A DNA stretch of 64,000 bases from assembly GCA_036426205.1 (NCBI GenBank), contig CM071567.1:291153141-291217140 (forward strand). The letters run 5' to 3'. Position numbers and translations under genes: made by a program. This document shows positions 1-11,295 of the stretch, piece after piece (within the stretch, counting starts at the first letter, position 1; each line of letters starts with the position of its first letter). The notes below the pieces were generated by a model that was not told the DNA's origin, did no database searches, and saw nothing but the letters and a program-made list of their open reading frames with translations. The stretch is from Ascaphus truei. Taxonomy: Eukaryota; Chordata; Amphibia; Anura; Ascaphidae.

Positions 1-739
1 TTGGGAATGACAGTTCTACTGTACCGTTGTACAGTAATGTATGTAAACATGTGTACATTTATATTCACCTTGAAAATCGGGTGGCAGTGACCCATTATTT
101 TTTTGGAAACTTGTTCTTTATTTGCATTTTGTGTTAAAAACAATGGGGAGTGGGGTACAAAACATAAAAAGGGGTAGGATGTTACTTTTGAATTACATTT
201 ATTTGTATCATGTATATAACCCCTTTTGGAGGGGAGACAACAATGACATCACTGTGGGGACAGCGTATAAAATAACTAATACAATTATTTAACTTAAAAA
301 GACTGGAGGGGAAGGAAAAAGACAAAAAAAAAGAAGGAATGGCAGTAACCCATTATTAATGCACGTTGTGTGCTGTTTGAGATGTTCGAGTCAATCATGT
401 AGTTGGGATGTAGGTTCATTTCCTTTTCGAAGTAGGTTGGTCCATACTCATAATGGTATTGGAGAAGGTACTCAGGTGGAGACAGGTACTCAGGGTGGGG
501 CAGGTACGCGGGTGGAGGCAGATTGGAGGGACTGGTTCAGAAAGGTCTCATTCAATATCTTGGTCCAGAGCAATATCTTTCTCCTTCAAAATTTGCCATT
601 ATTGAACATACCCATACACGATGCGTGCAGTTCCCAGCACCTTCCCCTCTTGCTGGGACATGGAAGTGTTCTAATAAAGCAAGCATTCATGCTTAATATG
701 TATCTAATAGAATTCCTCCACCCTTCTTTGTTTTGTGTT
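1..739. other. No gene recognised
   Basis: The stretch is mixed AT-rich sequence. A reading frame of about 130 codons on the plus strand has no recognisable domain and no splice context. I see nothing that supports a gene here. Confidence 0.5.
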
Positions 740-900
740 TGTAAAATTCATACTTGACAATGATATATTCATAGATCTCAGATCATAGATTGTAAGCTCC
801 ACGGAGCAGGGACCCGGGCCTGCAAAATATCTCTGTAAAGCGCTATGTAAAACTAGCAGCGCTATACAAAAACATGCTATTATTATTATCATATGCTGTA
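740..900 (+). mobile_element. L2-type LINE/SINE 3' tail fragment
   Basis: The segment contains TGTAAGCTCC, GGAGCAGGGAC and AAAGCGCTATGTA, ending in a (TTA)n-like tail. The same string of words closes the L2-type LINE at 16815-16990 in this window. It therefore looks like a short dead-on-arrival 3' end, or a SINE sharing that tail. No coding part is present. Confidence 0.65.
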
Positions 901-999
901 GGCATAACTGCAAACCGATCTTGTGTGGCAAGGAGTGTGTAAAGATTCATCAAATACATAGTGTTTTTTAATAAAGTATTAAACTGCAACAGTAGTTAT

Positions 1000-1948
1000 T
1001 AAACCACAAATGTTCCCAGCGCTCAAACGGAAAGAACAGATAGTAAATGGATCAGCCAAAGTAAGTATTTAATGGTAAACGAATGATGCAAAAAAAGATC
1101 AAACAGAGACCAAAAAAGAAAGCACTATGTGCTAGGGCAGGGACAAGGACAGGGAAGGGGAAAAGGGAGAGGGGAGAGGGAAAGAAAAGGGAAAACACGG
1201 GGAGTTTAAAGTCCAGGGCAAGGGGGGCACTCTGTATAAAGTGAAATAATAGGTGCAAGACGGGAACAAGGAGGACCCTGATTCCTCCCAAATAATCAAT
1301 AAACCACAAATGTTCCCAGCACTCAAACGGAAAGCACAAATAATAAATGGATCAGCCAAAAGTAAGTATTTAATGGTACACGAATAATGCAAAAAATGGT
1401 CAAAGACCAAAAAAGAAAGCACTACTGCTGTGTCCCCTCCTATCCTCCTACTTACCCGTAAAAATGCGGGGATGTTTTCAATTTGTGTCTGGGTTTTCCG
1501 CGCGTCGGCCGCATCACCAGACAAGCGCTAATGGCGCTTATCATTGAAAGTGCCCGCGGCGCCGAAAAACAGCGAAAAAACACTGCATCTGCCCGCGTTT
1601 TTAAAAATCCCGTGGTGGCGGCCGCAGGAGGTTAAAGGTGGCCGCCACTGTATGTGCTAGGGCAGGGGCAAGGACAGGGAAGGGGAAAAGGGAGAGGGGA
1701 GAGGGAAAGAAAAGGGAAAACACGGGGAGTTAAAAGTCTAGGGAAAGGGGGGCACTCTGTATAAAGTGAAATAATAGGTGCAAGACGGGAACAAGGAGGA
1801 CCCTGATTCCTCCCAAATAATCAATAAACCACAAATGTTCCCAGCACTCAAACGGAAAGAACAGATAGTAAATGAATCAGCCAAAAGTAAGTATTTAATG
1901 GTACACGAATTATGCAAAAAATGTGTGCTGTCTAATACTGTTTGTTAT
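1000..1948. mobile_element. Tandem-repeat insertion with 14-bp target duplication
   Basis: A unit of about 300 bp starts near 1002, repeats near 1306, and begins a third time near 1830. Each unit carries CACAAATGTTCCCAGC, a purine-rich run and TCTGTATAAAGTG. The array is flanked by GCAACAGTAGTTAT at 986-999 and again at 1949-1962, which indicates one insertion event. The second unit is longer because it carries a nested MITE. Tandem terminal repeats and a duplication of this length would suit a Penelope-like element, but no coding sequence is present, so the family is unproven. Confidence 0.6.
1425..1650 (+). mobile_element. TA-flanked MITE nested in tandem unit 2
   Basis: A 226-bp GC-rich insertion interrupts GCACTA/TGTGCTAGGG. 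The intact target is visible in the first tandem unit near 1121-1135. TA is present on both sides. A second copy lies in the opposite orientation at 45496-45720, sharing GGCGGCCGCAGGAGG-type words and the CAGTGGCGGCC terminus. The TA duplication fits a mariner-type or similar element. No transposase is present. Confidence 0.7.
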
Positions 1949-1962
1949 GCAACAGTAGTTAT

Positions 1963-2266
1963 GTACTGTACAATGTCATTAGACAGAGACGTGTAGATTT
2001 TATCTTCTTTTCAGCCACCTGCATTCAGAGTTTCATAGGCACAGATATTCAATGTGCCACATGCAGGACACACAATGAACTGCCATAACAAATAATAATT
2101 CCATCTGACCACAAATGAGGTCCGTTCGGTCTCAGTGCGGCAAGGTTCACAGCGAGGTCACGGTTGAGTTGCAAACATTTTGTGGGCAATTTCACATAAA
2201 TCATGCTTTATCTGTAGCAGAAGGGGTAGTGATACTTGTACTATAATTTCATCCTTATAGAACTTT
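1963..2266. other. No gene recognised
   Basis: Unique-looking AT-rich sequence with no recognisable coding or repeat signal. Confidence 0.4.
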
Positions 2267-2751
2267 GGGGCCTATGCAGAGAGCAGCGGTAAGGTGAATA
2301 GCAGCATTTTTTGGAGAGAAATGCCTGTAGAAAGGCAGGTACTGGCGAGTTTTTAAAAAAAGCGCCATTTTTTTTTTTTTTTTTTTTAAACTCGCTGCAC
2401 GACTGGAGAGAACCTAAATCTCTCCAGTTGTAAAAATGTCCCTATTCAGAAAGGCGCGATCGCCATCTAGTGGCTGTTCGCGCCAATAACATGGAGAGAA
2501 ATTCTACAATTACCTCCGCCAAAAAAAGTTGGCAGGAAGCTGGAGCGAGAGGGAAAATACAAAAAAAAAACGCGCTTTTTTTCCACAAGTTTCAACAGCG
2601 CTCATATCGCTGGTTGAAACTCTCCATATGCAGACAGGATTCTAAATGCAGTTTTCGGACCTTTCTGCATATGGAGAAAAAAACTCTCCATTAAAGCTAC
2701 TTTTTATTCCCCTCTCCAATTTTAAATAGCGCTGCTCTCTGCATGAGGCCC
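2267..2751. mobile_element. Harbinger-like MITE with 21-bp inverted termini
   Basis: The left end reads GGGGCCTATGCAGAGAGC and the right end is its inverse with one inserted base. TTT follows both ends, so a 3-bp duplication is possible. The interior has A/T homopolymers and short reading frames without domains. The GGGGCCTATGC start resembles the start of the repeats at 27105, 34596 and 39130, suggesting a shared superfamily. Confidence 0.6.
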
Positions 2752-2754
2752 TTT

Positions 2755-3870
2755 ATCATTGTTCTCAATATTGTATAGCATTGAAAACAACATAATATAA
2801 ATGTTATAGTATTACTTAATGTGCTGCAGACATAATATAACGATATGAAAAGGTCAATACAATCTCCTATATGTACATTAAGAGTACAAATCTGCTAAAG
2901 TTACTAATAAAGTACAGTAGTACTCAAAGTAACTTCTAAAGTAACCCATATGCTGTGCGTATCTGCACATTTTTATTTACTTATATAACACAAAAAATGG
3001 CCAAATCAATTGGATTGATATACAGTATTCTGTACCAGCATTTGTTTGAAAATACATGTTTTTATCAGTAAACCTACCAAAGATCTATGAAACCAATTGT
3101 GAGAAATATTATTTGCTAAATTGTAAAGCTACATTCACCCTTTAAAAAATGCATTTAAAATGACTAAAAGGAATACATACAGTATCTGCTTACTGTAGTT
3201 AGATTGCCACTAATTAACATGTATTTAACATGTAATAAAAGAAAATCATTGCTCTGGCAAATGTACCATTTAGGCCCCCTATTGATAAATGTGTATAAAA
3301 TATTACATACAAAAAAGGAGAGAAGCAGAGCACTACCCATGCTTAGTAAAAAAAGAATTGTCACAAAGTAGTAGAAAAATATAAGGATTTATTGGATCAT
3401 AGTATTAATATTACCCAGTCTGTCATGGGTTCTATGAGCATTGCAGTCTTTTTGAATAAATTATTACATAGAATGATTTGCACTCTTAGGGCCAGAGCTC
3501 AGTTAAATCAAGGCTCATAATGTCATGATATTTTCCTTGAGGATAACACATATCCACAATATGCAAGTAATTATATGCAAGAACAATGACTATTGTTTAT
3601 ATCTTTAACATAGGCTTAACTTCACATAACTGTATCATAGTGTTGCGTTATCTCTCAATAATGTCACATTAAATAAACGAGAGAGAGAAAAGTATTAAAA
3701 AAAAAGTGAAACTTCTTTGACTTTCGTCACAGTACTTGTATTTGTGTTGGTGATGTTTTAATTAAAAATCAAAATACAGTTTCATTGACAAAACACAAAT
3801 AAATGTGACTTAGAATGCGCGTGCTCGGCACACATCCCCTGTATTAGCTATTTGCACTTAGTGTGAATTC
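2755..3870. other. AT-rich DNA, no gene recognised
   Basis: Over 1 kb of AT-rich sequence. A short stretch near 3365-3420 (GGATTTATTGGATC) resembles retroelement terminal sequence but is too short to assign. Confidence 0.4.
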
Positions 3871-3877
3871 CTCGTGT

Positions 3878-4115
3878 GTGCGTGTGACTGTGAGTGTGCG
3901 TGTGACTGTGAGTGTGCGTGTGACTGTGAGTGTGCATGTGACTGTGTGCGTGTGTCAGAGTGTGTGTGTGTGACGTAGGCGTGTGACAGTGTGTGTGGGT
4001 GTGTGTGTGTGTGTGTGACAGTGTGTGTGTGTGTGTGACAGTGTGTCTGTGAGTGCGCATGTGTGTGTGTCTGTGTGTGACACAGGGTGTGTGCGTGTGA
4101 CACAGGGTGTGTGCG
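3878..4115. repeat. (TG)n microsatellite, interrupted
   Basis: Long GTGTGT tracts alternate with GTGACTGTGAGT and GTGACAGTGTG variants. The apparent His/Thr-rich antisense reading frames here are products of this repeat. Confidence 0.95.
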
Positions 4116-4174
4116 TTCATTCATAAAAAGAAAAGACCCAGAAAAGCTTATATGTTTACCCAGCATATCACAGG

Positions 4175-4750
4175 AGCTCCACCTGGGGGAGGGTCACGCC
4201 CGGCCAGGTCACCACACCCCCCCCCCTCCGCAAATTCTGCGCACCACCTCCCCACCTGAGCCGCGGCACCACCCCTCCCCTTTCCGCGGGGGACATGTGC
4301 CCGGCACGGGCATGAGTGACCCGGGCACCGCCCCAATCTCCCGCAAGCAGCGGCTCATGGCAGCTCTGGCAGAGGGCAAAGTCGCTGCGCCTGCAACGGG
4401 TGAGCCGGCTGACTGCGCCCTGGCGCTAACCTAATGCTTCATCTGCGGTGGGGGTTCCCCCGCGGGCAAGAAATTAGGTTACCCGTCCGCTGCCCGGCCC
4501 GGCCGCTGCCCGGCCCGCCCGGGTCACCCTTTCTTCCCTTTCCTCCAGCAGTAGGAGCCTGCCCCTGGCGCCAATCCCCCGTGCCCTGCGGGTTGCACCC
4601 GGGTTTGCACTGTGTGCCACCGCTTCTTGCGGGCGCATATCGCCCAATAGGCAAATGGCAGCTCATGCATGCGCCTGTCAGCACGTCCTTAACAGCAATA
4701 ACGGCTCCCTACCTGTACCGAAGCTGTGCGCAAGAGGGGAGACTATAGAG
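4175..4750. promoter_or_regulatory. CpG-rich patch, possible promoter
   Basis: GC content and CpG frequency rise sharply against AT-rich flanks, with GC-box-like runs (CCCGCGGG, GGCCCGGC). The patch contains a possible first coding exon at 4312-4399. Unlike the GC-rich hAT cargo elsewhere in the window, it is not built of short tandem units. It may be a real CpG-island promoter. No transcript evidence is available. Confidence 0.4.
4312..4399 (+). CDS. Candidate first coding exon of an unidentified host gene
   Basis: An ATG in reasonable context (CGGGCATGAG) opens a frame beginning MSDPGTAPISRKQRLMAAL. It runs 88 nt to a consensus splice donor, ACGG/GTGAGC, at 4400. The short basic and alanine-rich stretch (RKQRLMAALAEGK) looks like ordinary protein rather than translated repeat. 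The frame continues without a stop into the putative intron until 4434, which is expected by chance in GC-rich DNA. It sits inside the CpG-rich patch, which fits a first exon. I do not recognise the gene, and no second exon was found downstream. A spurious frame in GC-rich DNA is the main alternative. Confidence 0.35.
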
Positions 4751-4849
4751 CCTGTTACAATTGTGTTATTTAAATCCGTTATGCACGCATATGATGATTC
4801 CAGTACAGCACTTACATCGATAAGTGGAAAAAAGCGCATACATTAATGT

Positions 4850-5391
4850 GGGGAATGCCTGTTCAGTTTTCTTTGATTTTATGACATTTTTAAACTATTT
4901 TTGGAATGTACACAATGTCACATTAAGTCATGAATCAAACAAAAACTATGCCATATTTAAGCTCATTATTGCGAATCACGTTGTACATATTGGCATATTA
5001 TATTTTTATTTTCTGCCATAAGCAAACTGTACAGTGTGGCTGACAAAAGGTGTGTGATTCTTTTAAATCACATTGTTGATGCTGTAACTTTTATACAAAG
5101 GTCAGTATCATTAATAACTAGAGTAAGCTTAATGCATTTGCAATTTTGGTTGCATAGGTTTTATTTATTTTAGAAGTGTCTAAATATTTGCCATGCCGCA
5201 CCATGGGAAAAAGTAATTGCTTTAATGGAAAGTCTGCATACCATTTACTGTACTGTATTTGATTTGCTGAATATAAAATCTACTTAAAATTAATGTGCAT
5301 TAAATAAAGCTAAGGATATTTAAATAATATTTAAATACCAGCATTGCCACAGTGAATCTTTATTTTTAAAGTAAAAAGAGAGAGCAACATC
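4850..5391. other. AT-rich DNA, no gene recognised
   Basis: Only short frames without domains are visible. Confidence 0.4.
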
Positions 5392-5395
5392 TTAA

Positions 5396-5796
5396 AGCTG
5401 CAGTTAAAGCTGCTGTTTAAAAAAAAACCTTCCCATTCAATATGTGCATCAATACAATCTGCACACTGACAAATGATTAGCTAAACTGCAGATCGATCCA
5501 TTCTCCTGCAATCGACTGTAATACAGTAGATTGCTTCCTCAGGGTTATTTAATTCAGTTCTTGCACAGCATTCTGGGCAATGTAGTTCCTAGAATATGAT
5601 TGACTGGGCAGTTACTAGATATAATTGGTTCACTGCTAGAGAGAGGGTGAGGTTCATGATCCAGAGCCTATCAGATAGGGAAAGGGGCTGTCACTTTGGA
5701 AATGCTTCCTACATTAAAAACATTAAGTATTTTCTCATAGTACAGAACTGATTTATTAAAAAAAAAAACATGTAGGATATTGCTTGAACTGCTGCT
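5396..5796. mobile_element. TTAA-flanked MITE
   Basis: TTAA occurs at 5392-5395 and 5797-5800. The termini inside are inverted repeats: AGCTGCAGTTAAAGC on the left against AGCAGCAGTTCAAGC read inward from the right (13 of 15 match). TTAA target duplication is typical of piggyBac, Kolobok and the T2-type MITEs known in frogs. About 400 bp long, no coding capacity. Confidence 0.7.
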
Positions 5797-5800
5797 TTAA

Positions 5801-6814
5801 ACAGTGGTGACACTCATAACTCTTCAATGGATAAAGCATTTAACACACAACAGAATTAGAATTAAAACAGGAGATTGAATTTAAAAAGATCCATGTTGTA
5901 TAAGTAAAATACAGTTACAGTATAAACTATTTATTCAAGAAATATTTTTGAAAACTTGACAGACATTGAACGTAAAATGGGCATTTTATGAAAAATAAAA
6001 GAGCATGATTCACCTTTGTTCCACTTAATGCAACACTGTTTGCATCTTAAAACTCTCATCATTACCAAGTTATGCTCTGCCCACATATCATGTCTTTTAT
6101 TCTTAAAGAGATTTCACATTGTTTAATACACGTACGTACTGTATATATATAAAAAATATATTTGAAATTAGATTATTCCATAATTTAGTTATCTAGTCAT
6201 CATTTTCCAGTTTTCTATCCTTCTTCATGCTTAATGTGTTAATAAAAATGTGATAGTGTGTCACAAAAAGGCAAGAATTTCAGCTAAATTATTATAGTTA
6301 TATCCATCAGGTAATCTGATCAAGTAATGATATTTCTATGTTTGATTGGTTGGAAGTCCTAGTCTAATATTCACTGAACTAGGTAATTGTATGGGGAATA
6401 ATTTCAGTGATTTGAGCTGGATTGTCGATGAATAGTTTATATTCATTGAATTCTAATGTAGAGCTACTTAGAAATAAAAAGGAAGTCTGCATTCTGTACA
6501 GTATTATATGTAATATAACTAGAATATTAGGGTTGAGATTGAGAATCAATTGTAAGTGAATAGACATTATGAACTGTTCTATCAGATGTGATCAAAATAA
6601 TTTTATTATGTCTAATTTATCTATTATATTTTGTATTGAATTCTATTATGCGTGGACTATGCAAAATTGGCATTTTTTATGAATCAGTTAGATCTGTGTC
6701 ACAGGACATTTGCCAAGTATTTCAATTATTGAATTTCAGGAAGTCAGACATGTAATCATTGAACTTTTTAGTGACAAAACATTTGCACCAATTCTGGACT
6801 GTGAAGGTTAGGTA
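5801..6814. other. AT-rich DNA, no gene recognised
   Basis: No repeat structure or coding signal was recognised in this kilobase. Confidence 0.4.
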
Positions 6815-7600
6815 GGGGGTAGCCAGTCTTCATAATAAAGGTGAAACCTGACTGGTTACCCCTAAAACGTGTGTACCTTGCAGTTAAGTAGAACCATAAG
6901 ACAGGGTCAATGTAATGTAACATGCAAAGTAAAAGTAAAAGCATGACCTGTTTTTCCGCTTTACCTGTTCCCCTTGACCCAGACACATGAAACTTCAAGA
7001 GTGTAAGTTTTGGGTGGGATATTTGGGTAGAAATGCACATTGTGTTTTAGGCGTTCGGAGAACAAAGTTACTGGTAGTCCCCTAATTCTCCCAGGCGTGC
7101 AGGCATGTTTTGCAGGTTCATGGGGTGAATTACACCAGGGCTACCCAGACTCCCTGGGATTCGAGCCCACATATCCCAGACCCATTTCCCTCACAGGTAC
7201 AAGGTTTCCCAAGACATATTATGTATTAAAATATGTTTTAAAGTGTTTGGTACATTTTATATAAATGTGTATGTAGCCAGCCCGGGCATCCACATAGGTG
7301 CCGGAATGTCTGGATAGACATCGGAGTTCAAAGGAGAGAGGTGACAAAACCATTTGGTGAGAGGGGAAGGGCGATTTGCCAGGTCCGGAATACAAAGACA
7401 CACTGTGGGGACATCTTTTGAAACTGCCAGACCTGGGGGAGCCTGTCCAGCGGGGGGCAATGGGTTAGCTGGGGGAAGATGCAGCTCGAACGTGCGTTTC
7501 CCATTGGCTAATTCATATTTCCAGCTCACCCAGCTTTTGGAGCCAACTTGCACACCTCCTCCTCCGACATGAGCCATTTAACGAGACACATTTCTACTGG
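6815..7600 (+). repeat. Dispersed repeat, copy A (partner at 47130-47900)
   Basis: Ordered words such as GATATTTGGGTAGAAATGCA, GGTGAATTACACC, CCATTGGCTAA and CAGCTCACCC recur in the same order, on the opposite strand, at 47130-47900. Divergence is substantial. It resembles a long LTR or a non-autonomous element. No ends or target duplication were resolved, and the short frames here are not genes. Confidence 0.65.
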
Positions 7601-7690
7601 TTAGAGGGAGGGAATTCCCACACTGTGATTGGTCGTTCCTACTACTTCCATGCTGAAAGAACAGCGGAGGGTATGTAAGGAGTTGGCAGA

Positions 7691-8371
7691 GAAAAAGTGA
7701 ATATAAAGGCGCGAACAACTTAAATTAAGATATTCATGAAAGTGTAAAACAAATATAAATTAAATAGCACACAGTGAACATAAATAAATAAAATAGTGTA
7801 AGTCTGATAACCCAGCTCAAACCCTCTGGTGGGACCTGTTTCATGGGTTCCAAGATGTATGACAATTCTCAAACAATCCAGGGGGAGCATGTAAGGGAAG
7901 AAGAGACAAGAGAACACACAAATAAGTGTAGATGTATGGAAAAGTAATTAATAAAGCACGTGATGGTTTCTTGGCACGAATGTCTTGTCTACTCACAAGA
8001 TATCAGTGGATAAAAAGCAGTTTGGAAGAAGGGCTGCTACCCATATGGAATGTATGTAGTCAGGATCCCCCCTCAAAGGCTCAGTCAGCGATGAGATGAA
8101 ATATGTGAAGGATAAGAAAAAGCTATTTAGTGCGATCAGGCTGATATTAAATTATTTATGTAAAAAAGGTATAAAAATGCGCACTTACAATGTGCAAATA
8201 TAAAATAAGCATGTATCATTTAGTTAGTGAAATTGAAGGTTCGACGCACTGCTCACCACCTCCCCTGAGTTTTTCAAGCTTCCACCGCTCGTGATCCGAG
8301 AGTGGAGCTTCCTTCCTTGCGCCCATAGGAGTGTGTGACGTCACGGCTGCGGAGCTGGTGAACTATGGATC
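7691..8371 (-). repeat. Left inverted terminal repeat of the PLE
   Basis: This 681-bp segment is the reverse complement, with minor divergence, of 12762-13010 plus 13569-14001. The match runs from GAAAAAGTGAATATAAAGG at the outer end to GGTGAACTATGGATC at the inner end. The two arms enclose the Penelope-like coding region. They correspond to the pseudo-LTRs known for this class, here in inverted arrangement. A short inverted motif with a GTTTCG core lies just inside the inner end. Confidence 0.85.
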
Positions 8372-8397
8372 GCCTCCAAGATCAGAAAGGTCCACTC

Positions 8398-8443
8398 AAC
8401 GTGTTTCGCCCAGTTGAAAGGAACTGTTTCTGGCTTCGTCAGG
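8398..8443 (-). ncRNA. Hammerhead-like motif next to PLE terminal repeat
   Basis: On the minus strand the order is CTGACGA (8442-8436), a short imperfect stem, then GAAAC (8408-8404) and ACGTTGAG. CTGANGA and GAAA are the two conserved boxes of hammerhead ribozymes, which PLEs are known to carry. There is an extra A after CTGANGA, as in the other copies in this window. Activity is not claimed. Confidence 0.4.
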
Positions 8444-8449
8444 AGTGTG

Positions 8450-9833
8450 TATAATGGTATACATGTAACCCTTATATACCCCTTCCCATGCATAAATTAA
8501 ACAATTAAACAATTCAATATGCTAATCTAATCAGCTCTAATAGCATGTGAGCAAAATATTTTATCTAACATGACTATAGAGACAACAATTAATAAAAGAA
8601 TGTAACATATAGAGAGCAGCAACAGAGACAGCAATAGGGTCAAGAGCAATAACAGAATGCAACCCCCAACAAGGAGGGATCTATGAAACGTCATTTTTTA
8701 ATTTGTCAAATGCTTATTGCAAATCATTAATGCAAGATATTCTTATGATATGATCAAACAGGGAATCAAATTCAAATGGCAACTCAATCAGATCTTTACT
8801 TAGTATATATATATGTTTATTTTAAAGTATTTAATATTCATAGAGAAGGTGTTCTGTAGAATGGAATAACATAAAAAAGACCAATTGATGGTAATTTCTA
8901 GTAGGTTTAGTGCTTATCTATTTATAAATTTAATTGCTACTGTATATAGTTCAAGAAAAAGGTGAATATTCAAAAGCATTATTGCCTATCAGAGGATTTG
9001 TTTTTTTTTTCAAAATCAAATGCTTATCTATTTTTCAATTTAATTGGTATGTAATTTATAATTCAAGAAAGAAAGATATTCACAAGCATTGTTACCTACA
9101 GTATTAGAGGATTTTGGGGGTTGAGGGTATTAGAAATAAGTATAGTGGTGTATCCAATTTTTAATATTTTGATATTATATCCAATATACTTTCATGGATA
9201 ATTCACTACATTGTGTATCCATAGGTATGGCACTAAGATTATAGATGTGGTGTTTATTTTTTATTTTTTTTGTTTATAGATGGAGAACACATTTATATAG
9301 TTATATTACTCGTCGGATTTTGTAGGCAAGATGGACAATAAATTACTATATTGATCTCATTCAATTGAGGTGTGATAGATAATATAGAACATGTTATAAA
9401 AAATGTTATGTGTAATATGTGTAATAATAAACATAAAACAAAAATAAAAAATGTGAACAAATATGTGTATTATTCTATTTAAATTTAAGAATTAAGTGCA
9501 ATGACGTTTCATTTACATAGGAGAAATATATATATGAATACTAGACTATCTAACCCATATCATCTTCATTAATTGTATCTGATATAACATACAATACGGT
9601 CAATGAGACCCAAAAAACAAAAACACAGTATTGTTATTACATTTTTTGAACTGACTAACATGTTCCTTATTGATTCATCTATTGATGAATCTTGGATACA
9701 GACAAAACTGTACAGATATATTCGTATTTGGCTGAAAAACATAGAACGGGGAAGGGAGAGAAGCAGAAAAAAGATGTAATTAGATGAGGAGCATAATTCA
9801 TTTGAGAAACGGTGCAAGGTCTATTTCTGCATT
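8450..9833 (-). mobile_element. AT-rich 3' region of the PLE
   Basis: The sequence lies between the left terminal repeat and the GIY-YIG domain and so is inside the element. It is AT-rich with internal similarities (AATTCAAGAAA near 8945 and 9057) and has no coding domain. It may be the 3' untranslated part, or an unrelated AT-rich insertion. Confidence 0.4.
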
Positions 9834-10500
9834 TTAACCTCTAGGGGTGAGTGTCTTAAGGCGATGGATCCAGAATGTCTCCCTTTTGAGAAATTCGGAT
9901 CCCCTATCTCCTCCCTTCCAATGTGGTAACACGTGTTTAATGGCTTTATATTGCAGGAATGTCGGTTCTCCACCATGAAACTCTATAAAGTGATTGGGTA
10001 TGCTGTGGTTTGTCAATTTCCTCTTTATGACACTTAGGTGTTCGATAATTCTAGTTCTTATAGGTCTAATCGTTTTACCTATATACTGCAGCTTACAGGA
10101 ACATTCTAGCAGATATACTACATGATCTGTCCTGCAAGTCATAAATGTTTCCACATTAAAAATCTCACCTGTGACATTGGAACTGAATTGAGTTTGGTTC
10201 GGTGACTTGAACTGACATGCCTTGCAACTTTTACAACCAAAAAACCCTTTTATGTTCAACCAATCGTTATCTTTAGATTTTATTTATCTGAGTTCACTCG
10301 GGGCCAATTTGTTCTTCAGATTGTTGGCTTTTCTGAAAATAACATTTGGTCTTTCTGGAATATTTTGGCCTAGAATTGGGTCATTTTTGAGAATGTCCCA
10401 GTGCTTTGTTATTATGCTCTTAATTTTCCCTGCTTCCCTATTGTAACCCGTTAGGAATGCGAAGTTAAACCTTCTATCTATAGTTGCATCCTTTTGTTTC
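9834..10500 (-). pseudogene. PLE GIY-YIG endonuclease domain and linker
   Basis: The frame at 9834-10259 (141 aa) has a Cys cluster (C9, C12, C15), then VVYLL at 47-51 and YIGKTIRP at 59-66, the two strands that define the GIY-YIG nuclease fold. These domains nick target DNA during PLE insertion. Upstream, 10260-10450 encodes a linker typical of the family (IPERPNVIFRKANNLKN) in a different frame with a stop, so a frameshift separates it from the endonuclease. It lies downstream of the RT on the same strand, which is the canonical PLE order. Confidence 0.85.
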
Positions 10501-10502
10501 GG

Positions 10503-11295
10503 TTATAGTAAATCACTTCTCTGTAGTTTCTCCGCCCTATCCATTGCCATGTTAATTATTCCCTTTTTATATTTTTTCTCCAAGAATCTATTTTGGATCT
10601 TTTCTGATTGTATTTCAAATTGTTCTTTATCGGTACAATTTCTCCTTATTCGGGTAAACTGGCTTGATGGCACATTGTCCATCCACCTGGGTAGGTGGCA
10701 GCTTTCTCTTCTAATAAAGTTGTTCTTGTCTGTGTCTTTGAAGTATGTTTTTGTTTTAATCATGTTGTTTTCTATGTATATGGTTAAGTCTAGAAAATTG
10801 ACTTGTTCGTGATTCCATTCACTCGTAAATTTCAAATTATATGTGTTTATATTCATTGTGTCCAAAAATTTAATTAAACTCTCTTCTCCCCCCTTCCAAA
10901 TGAAAAATACGTCATAAATGTAACGACGATAGAGGACAAGGTTCGCGCCAAGCTCTTCCCCCAACCAGATGTTATCTTTCTCCCAATCTGCTACAGACAG
11001 ATTGGCGTAGCTTGGTGCGAACCTCGTGCCCATCGCCGTTCCACATTTCTGTAAGTAAAAAGTGTTCCCATACCAAAAATAATTGTGATCCAATATGAAT
11101 TTAATGCTGTCAATATTAAATTCAATCTGGGATTCAGGTATTGTCTCATCCTCCTGCAAAACCCGCTTAACTGCTGCACATCCATGTGTATGTTGAATAA
11201 TCGTGTAGCATGATGCAACATCACATGTTGCTAATATAAAGTGTTTCTCCCATTCTACATGACTTAACAGATTCAATACATCTACCGTATCTCTT
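10503..11295 (-). pseudogene. PLE reverse transcriptase, C-terminal half
   Basis: The frame encodes motif A (CDVASCYT), then GTAMGTRFAPSYANL, the signature of Penelope-type RTs, then a catalytic loop reading YIYD where the family has YIDD. The first catalytic aspartate is therefore replaced by tyrosine and this copy should be inactive. The frame formally runs to 11339, but its first 14 or so residues come from the inserted hairpin element. Before that insertion the protein was continuous with the segment at 11921-12700. Confidence 0.85.

Noticed and set aside
3848..4166. His/Thr-rich frames of 90-102 codons
   Set aside because: Products of the (TG)n microsatellite.
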